A stretch of 10,330 nt of DNA, taken from positions 3,664 through 13,993 of the forward strand of contig PMCH01000065.1 in NCBI GenBank assembly GCA_003154055.1, given 5' to 3'. Both the position numbers and the translations under genes were made by a program. Positions 7,247 to 10,330 of this stretch are shown here, in pieces (position 1 is the first letter of the stretch; each line of letters starts with the position of its first letter). The notes below the pieces were generated by a model, which was not told the DNA's origin, did not search any database, and saw only the letters and a program-made list of their open reading frames with translations. Source of the DNA: Acidobacteriaceae bacterium. Its GTDB lineage: Bacteria; Acidobacteriota; Terriglobia; Terriglobales; Acidobacteriaceae.

Positions 7247-8335
7247 ATGAGCGACCCGGTCACAATGCGGCAGATTGCGGAGCGCGCTCAGGTCTCCATT
7301 GGCACCGTTTCTCACGTGATCAACGGTACGGCGCGCGTCCGTACGAAGCTGCGGATGCGTGTGCAGGAAGCCATCCGGAGTCTTGGGTTTCAGCCCAGCG
7401 CTTTGGCTCAGGGTCTCCGTTTGAATCGTACCAAAATGTTGGGGATGATCATCCCTGATATCACCAACCCCTTTTTCCCGGGCGTGGTGCGCGGCGCCGA
7501 AGACGTCGCCTTTCGGAACTCGTATCGCCTTGTGCTGTGTAACACAGACAATGAACCCGCCAAGGAGGCTCTGTATGTCGCAGAGCTTAGGTCTTTTCGG
7601 GCTGCTGGTCTTTTGATCATTCCAGCCGCGGGCAGTGACCTCAGGGCGGAACTATCCAGTGGTACTCCGGCGACACAGCCAGTGGTTTGTGTCGATCGTT
7701 GCCCGGAAGGTTGGACTGGCGATGCGGTGGTTGTGGACAATGAAGAAGGCGCTTATCAGGCGGCGAAGCACCTGATTCGATCTGGCCATCGCCACCTCGC
7801 CGTCATTACCGGACCAGCCCTTTTAGCCAACGCCATCGAGCGATTAAACGGTTTCAAGAGAGCCCTACGCGAGGCTCGTCTGAGTATCGCTTCGGAATTC
7901 GTTCAGGAAGCGGCATTTGATACGCGGAGCGGTTACCAGGCTGCCAAGCGGTTGCTGCGCATGCTGCCGCGGCCCACTGCCATCTTCGCTTGCAACGACC
8001 TGATGGCCCTGGGCGTACTTCACGCCCTACATGAACTGGATCTGCGGTGCCCGGAGGATGTTTCTCTGGTCGGCTTCGACAACCTTGAAGTCTGTGAATA
8101 CACCAACCCCGCGCTCACCTCGGTATATCAGTCGGGTTACCAAATGGGGGCGGCGGCGGCAGGTCTGCTGCTGGAGCGGATCAAGGGACTTCAGGATGCT
8201 CCACGGCACATTGCGCTGGAGACCGAACTTAAGTTAAGGAAGTCGGTAATGTCGATTGCTAACTTCGACAAAATCCCCTCCAAGAAGCCTCGGAGACGAA
8301 GTAAGGCGAATCGAGAAGCGGTTCTGGCCGACTAG
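7247..8335 (+). CDS. LacI/GalR-family transcriptional regulator
   Basis: 362 residues from ATG 7247, which has AAAGG at 7234-7238 upstream at good spacing. A GTG at 7238 overlaps that site and is less likely. The N-terminus is a LacI helix-turn-helix, TMRQIAERAQVSIGTVSHVI, followed by a hinge helix with PSALAQGLR. In this family the hinge leucine inserts at a central CG of the operator. The remainder is a periplasmic-binding-protein-like effector domain: GMIIPDITNPFFPGVVRGAE, FACNDLMALGVLHAL and DVSLVGFDNLEV are typical signatures. The C-terminal ~20 residues form a lysine/arginine-rich tail (KKPRRRSKANR) beyond the usual end. It likely senses a sugar released by the surrounding enzymes. Placement between the divergent lipoprotein gene and the GH13-like gene suggests it controls both, and the palindrome at 8447 is its best target. 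Confidence 0.95.
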   Translation: MSDPVTMRQIAERAQVSIGTVSHVINGTARVRTKLRMRVQEAIRSLGFQPSALAQGLRLNRTKMLGMIIPDITNPFFPGVVRGAEDVAFRNSYRLVLCNTDNEPAKEALYVAELRSFRAAGLLIIPAAGSDLRAELSSGTPATQPVVCVDRCPEGWTGDAVVVDNEEGAYQAAKHLIRSGHRHLAVITGPALLANAIERLNGFKRALREARLSIASEFVQEAAFDTRSGYQAAKRLLRMLPRPTAIFACNDLMALGVLHALHELDLRCPEDVSLVGFDNLEVCEYTNPALTSVYQSGYQMGAAAAGLLLERIKGLQDAPRHIALETELKLRKSVMSIANFDKIPSKKPRRRSKANREAVLAD

Positions 8336-8433
8336 TTGTTGTATGCAAGCGGGGGTGTACCAGCAACGGCGGCGCCCATCTTCAAACTCGCGGACTAAGA
8401 TTTGCCGATGCAGTTCGCAAGATGCGGGCGAAA

Positions 8434-8460
8434 TTGGCTTCCACGTTAAAACGTTTTACT
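8434..8460 (+). promoter_or_regulatory. Candidate promoter of the GH13-like gene overlapping the operator
   Basis: TTGGCT (8434-8439) and TTTACT (8455-8460) each match the sigma-70 boxes at four of six positions, with a 15-base spacer. If real, the 8447-8458 palindrome lies across the spacer and -10 region, where bound repressor would block RNA polymerase. The boxes alone are weak; the arrangement is what makes it plausible. Confidence 0.3.
8447..8458. promoter_or_regulatory. Palindromic LacI-family operator
   Basis: TAAAACGTTTTA is a perfect 12-bp palindrome centred on CG, the shape recognised by LacI/GalR proteins (compare PurR and CcpA sites). It lies 112 bases after the LacI regulator stop and 37 bases before the start of the GH13-like gene. 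It probably controls that gene and perhaps the downstream GH27 gene. Binding by this particular regulator is inferred. Confidence 0.65.
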
Positions 8461-8481
8461 CCGGTTAGCGATCTATTGGTC

Positions 8482-8487
8482 GAGGAG
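8482..8487 (+). promoter_or_regulatory. Ribosome binding site of the GH13-like gene
   Basis: GAGGAG eight bases before the ATG at 8496. It is a strong Shine-Dalgarno match and fixes the start. Confidence 0.75.
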
Positions 8488-8495
8488 TCGTACGT

Positions 8496-10019
8496 ATGAC
8501 ACGCGAGAAGTATTGTGTGACTCTCTGCACCGTCATCATTCTGTTTGGCCCGCTTCTATTCGCCTCAGTTTCCCTCTCTGTCGAGGCTGAACAAGGTGGT
8601 GGTTCTTCGTGCAGGGTTCTAAAGGACGCCGACGGCCTGCGCCAATTGCTTCCCGCCTGCTGGTACCAGCAGGCTGCCGGTCTCAAGGTCGTTACTTTTA
8701 AAAAGAACTTGCGCTACGGTCACGAGCTCTCCCTGGATCCCACAATTCTTTCGCGGCAATTGGATGAGATCAGGGCGCAGGGTTTTTCTGCGATTGAGAT
8801 TTTCGCCCCGGCCGACGGCGTGAAGGCCTACAACGGCCTCGACCAGAAGAATTACTACCGTATCGATCCCGACCTCGGGACCATGGACGCCTTTCGCCAA
8901 GCCATCCGTTTGGCTCATAGCAAGGGTCTGGCCGCGATCATCTTTATTAACCTGGGTTACTACAGCGTGGAGGCACCCGATTGGATTCAGGCCACCAAAG
9001 ACAAGAAGAACGGTGTTGTGAGCGACAAGACCAAGTGGTTTCTTTGGGCAGACAAGCCCGACGGGCCCGCGCCGGTGACCCAGGAAGATAACTTGGTGAC
9101 ACCGCAGGAACGGGAAAAAGACAAAGCCTTCTGGGGATGGCACTACAGCGAGGCGGCTGGCGCCTACTACTGGTCGCGATGGCAAGCGGAAGGACCCAAC
9201 AAGTCGGTGATTCCGTTGCCGCAGATGAATTGGGGCGATTCGGGCTGGAGAGAGGAGGTCGAGTGGATCGTTCGCTTCTGGATGGACACGGGCATCGACG
9301 GCATGTTGATCGACGCTCCACTGTGCTATCCCAACCAGACCTGGGCTCACAACCGCCAGCACATTACCAGTGTTATCGCCAGTTATGGGAATACGCTCAT
9401 GGATCCGGAAGGCGGCCGCGAAACGACGGCCTGGATCACTGAGGCAGGCTACAACACGATGCACGACTACTACGCTGACTATGTGACCGCGATCGAGTCC
9501 GGCAATGCGAGTAAGTTGGAGAGCAATCTGCATGGGTGGCATGATGCCACCGTGGAAAGCGGAGGGACGCTGTATTCCGCGCACTGGTCAAACAAGTTCG
9601 CCGCCGACGCTGCCAAGCGCCACTTACAGCAAGCCTTGATCGTGGGCGTCGGGGGCATCATGGTCTACACCAAAACTCAGGGAAATCCCGATGCGGAAGA
9701 GGCCAGAAATCTGCACTTGAAACAACAGCATCCTGCGCTGTACCCCACAGCCAGGCGCATCCAACTGCTCACCAACTCGGACGACAAGTATTACGCCATC
9801 TTGAAGACTGCGAAGGATGGTTCCGAACGCATGGTGGTCGTGTACAACTTCCAGTCCACTCCACAAACAGTGCGGCTGAATCTGGGAGTGGTGGATTCGG
9901 CCGGCATCGTGGATATACAAACCGGTGCAGTCATAGATCTGCCGGACCAGTTTCATCCGGTGCCGGTGGACGTTCCGGCTTACGGCTATCGTTTTTTTAC
10001 CGTGCTTCCACATAAGTGA
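8496..10019 (+). CDS. Exported GH13-related protein with degenerate active site
   Basis: 507 residues with an N-terminal hydrophobic leader (about residues 8-32). The body follows the alpha-amylase/oligo-1,6-glucosidase layout: NYYRIDPDLGTMDAFRQAIRL, KWFLWADKPDGPAP, PQMNWGDSGWREEVEWIVRFW, GIDGMLIDAP, and a C-terminal beta domain (~410-507) ending YGYRFFTVLP. By eye alignment, conserved region I (DxxxNH) is replaced: F150 for Asp, G154 for Asn, Y155 for His. In region II the nucleophile Asp is kept (D273) but the invariant Arg is L271. Region III may keep the acid Glu (E316 in ITEAGY). In region IV the usual NHD reads A362-H363-W364, losing the third catalytic Asp. It may therefore be inactive, a binding protein, or an enzyme with altered chemistry. 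It sits behind a palindromic operator and 50 bases before the GH27 gene, so the two are likely co-transcribed. Confidence 0.85.
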   Translation: MTREKYCVTLCTVIILFGPLLFASVSLSVEAEQGGGSSCRVLKDADGLRQLLPACWYQQAAGLKVVTFKKNLRYGHELSLDPTILSRQLDEIRAQGFSAIEIFAPADGVKAYNGLDQKNYYRIDPDLGTMDAFRQAIRLAHSKGLAAIIFINLGYYSVEAPDWIQATKDKKNGVVSDKTKWFLWADKPDGPAPVTQEDNLVTPQEREKDKAFWGWHYSEAAGAYYWSRWQAEGPNKSVIPLPQMNWGDSGWREEVEWIVRFWMDTGIDGMLIDAPLCYPNQTWAHNRQHITSVIASYGNTLMDPEGGRETTAWITEAGYNTMHDYYADYVTAIESGNASKLESNLHGWHDATVESGGTLYSAHWSNKFAADAAKRHLQQALIVGVGGIMVYTKTQGNPDAEEARNLHLKQQHPALYPTARRIQLLTNSDDKYYAILKTAKDGSERMVVVYNFQSTPQTVRLNLGVVDSAGIVDIQTGAVIDLPDQFHPVPVDVPAYGYRFFTVLPHK

Positions 10020-10055
10020 ATGCGGAATGAAATTGATCAGTTCCCAACACGCCTC

Positions 10056-10062
10056 GGGAGGG
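10056..10062 (+). promoter_or_regulatory. Ribosome binding site of the GH27-type gene
   Basis: GGGAGGG seven bases before the ATG at 10070, a strong Shine-Dalgarno match supporting this start. Confidence 0.7.
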
Positions 10063-10069
10063 CTTTGTT

Positions 10070-10315
10070 ATGCGACGTTTGGTTAGTATCGTTAGTCTGA
10101 CCTTTCTCCTTAGCCTCACAGCTTTACTCGCGCAATCGCCGCAGGTCCCACTGGTGGCTACCCCACCCATGGGATGGAACAGCTGGGATTCGTACAGCCT
10201 GACCATCACCGAGCCGCAGTTCAAAGACAATGTCCAATGGCTCGACAAGCACCTGAAGAGTTTTGGATGGCAGTATGTCGTAATCGATGAGGGATGGTAT
10301 CTAAGAGGTTGTTGA
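10070..10315 (+). pseudogene. Truncated GH27-type alpha-galactosidase (5' part only)
   Basis: Opens with a Sec signal peptide (MRRLVSIVSLTFLLSLTALLAQ) and then TPPMGWNSWDSY, the hallmark start of GH27 alpha-galactosidases, followed by WLDKHLKSFGWQYVVIDEGWYL, the first barrel strands. GH27 enzymes release terminal alpha-galactose and are typically around 400 residues. Here the frame ends after 81 codons at TGA 10313-10315, well before either catalytic aspartate. Homology seems to stop at about codon 78 (near 10303), and the last residues (RGC) come from sequence resembling a transposon end. The gene is therefore probably interrupted by an insertion rather than point-mutated. The rest could resume beyond the window. 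It lies 50 bases behind the GH13-like gene with its own good ribosome binding site. Confidence 0.75.
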
Positions 10316-10330
10316 AAAACCACTGCCCAT
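10304..10330. mobile_element. Possible terminal inverted repeat of an insertion sequence (partial)
   Basis: From about 10304 the sequence AGAGGTTGTTGAAAAACCAC replaces the expected GH27 reading frame. It includes GGTT (10307-10310)/AACC (10318-10321), and the GGTTGTTGAAAAACC style resembles ends of several transposon families. CTAA at 10301-10304 could be a target duplication. Only ~27 bases are visible and no transposase is present, so the family cannot be named. Confidence 0.4.

Noticed and set aside
6848..7250. Small + strand open frames between the lipoprotein and LacI genes
   Set aside because: They overlap the lipoprotein start and the candidate promoters and have no recognisable protein features.
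8619..9584. Open frame of 321 codons on the - strand
   Set aside because: Antisense to the GH13-like gene; histidine/valine-rich translation with no domain signature and no ribosome binding site supporting it.
1..10330. CRISPR array, tRNA, rRNA or phage genes
   Set aside because: No regularly spaced direct repeats, no tRNA- or rRNA-like sequence and no phage structural or integrase signatures were seen; nearly all the DNA is explained by the seven genes.

Overview
The window reads as part of a glycan-degradation locus of a soil-type bacterium, most likely an Acidobacteriota member. That placement is an inference from moderately high GC, the mix of exported glycosidase-like proteins, and the style of the alpha-galactosidase and FGE-like proteins. 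It is not proven by any marker gene. Seven genes are supported: six intact and one broken at the right edge. Nearly all of the DNA is coding.

Left block (6-5289, + strand): three genes in a row. They encode an exported ADP-ribosylglycohydrolase-fold protein with an extra C-terminal beta-rich domain, an exported fusion of a glycosidase-like TIM barrel with a formylglycine-generating-enzyme (FGE)-like domain lacking all cysteines, and a Tat-exported GH1 beta-glucosidase-type enzyme. The gaps of 32 and 71 bases fit one transcript. The middle of the window (6969-5479, - strand) holds a probable lipoprotein with a CBM35/CBM6-like module and a long C-terminal region that I cannot assign to a family. 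It converges on the GH1 gene and diverges from a LacI-family regulator at 7247-8335.

Right block (+ strand): the LacI regulator is followed by a 160-base gap with a perfect 12-bp palindrome centred on CG, the classic shape of a LacI-family operator. Next come an exported GH13-related protein whose canonical active-site positions are largely replaced, and the first ~78 codons of a secreted GH27-type alpha-galactosidase. The last gene stops early in a sequence that looks like the terminal repeat of an insertion sequence, so it is probably disrupted.

The enzymes use three export routes (Sec/SPI, Tat and a lipobox), so degradation appears to occur outside the cytoplasm. The LacI protein probably couples expression to an imported sugar. 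No transporter or cytoplasmic sugar kinase is in the window. The substrate cannot be fixed from sequence; beta-glucoside and alpha-galactoside linkages are the best guesses. The unusual aspect is that two proteins (FGE-like fusion and GH13-like) keep their fold but lack the textbook catalytic residues, and a third (the lipoprotein) has a large unassigned domain.
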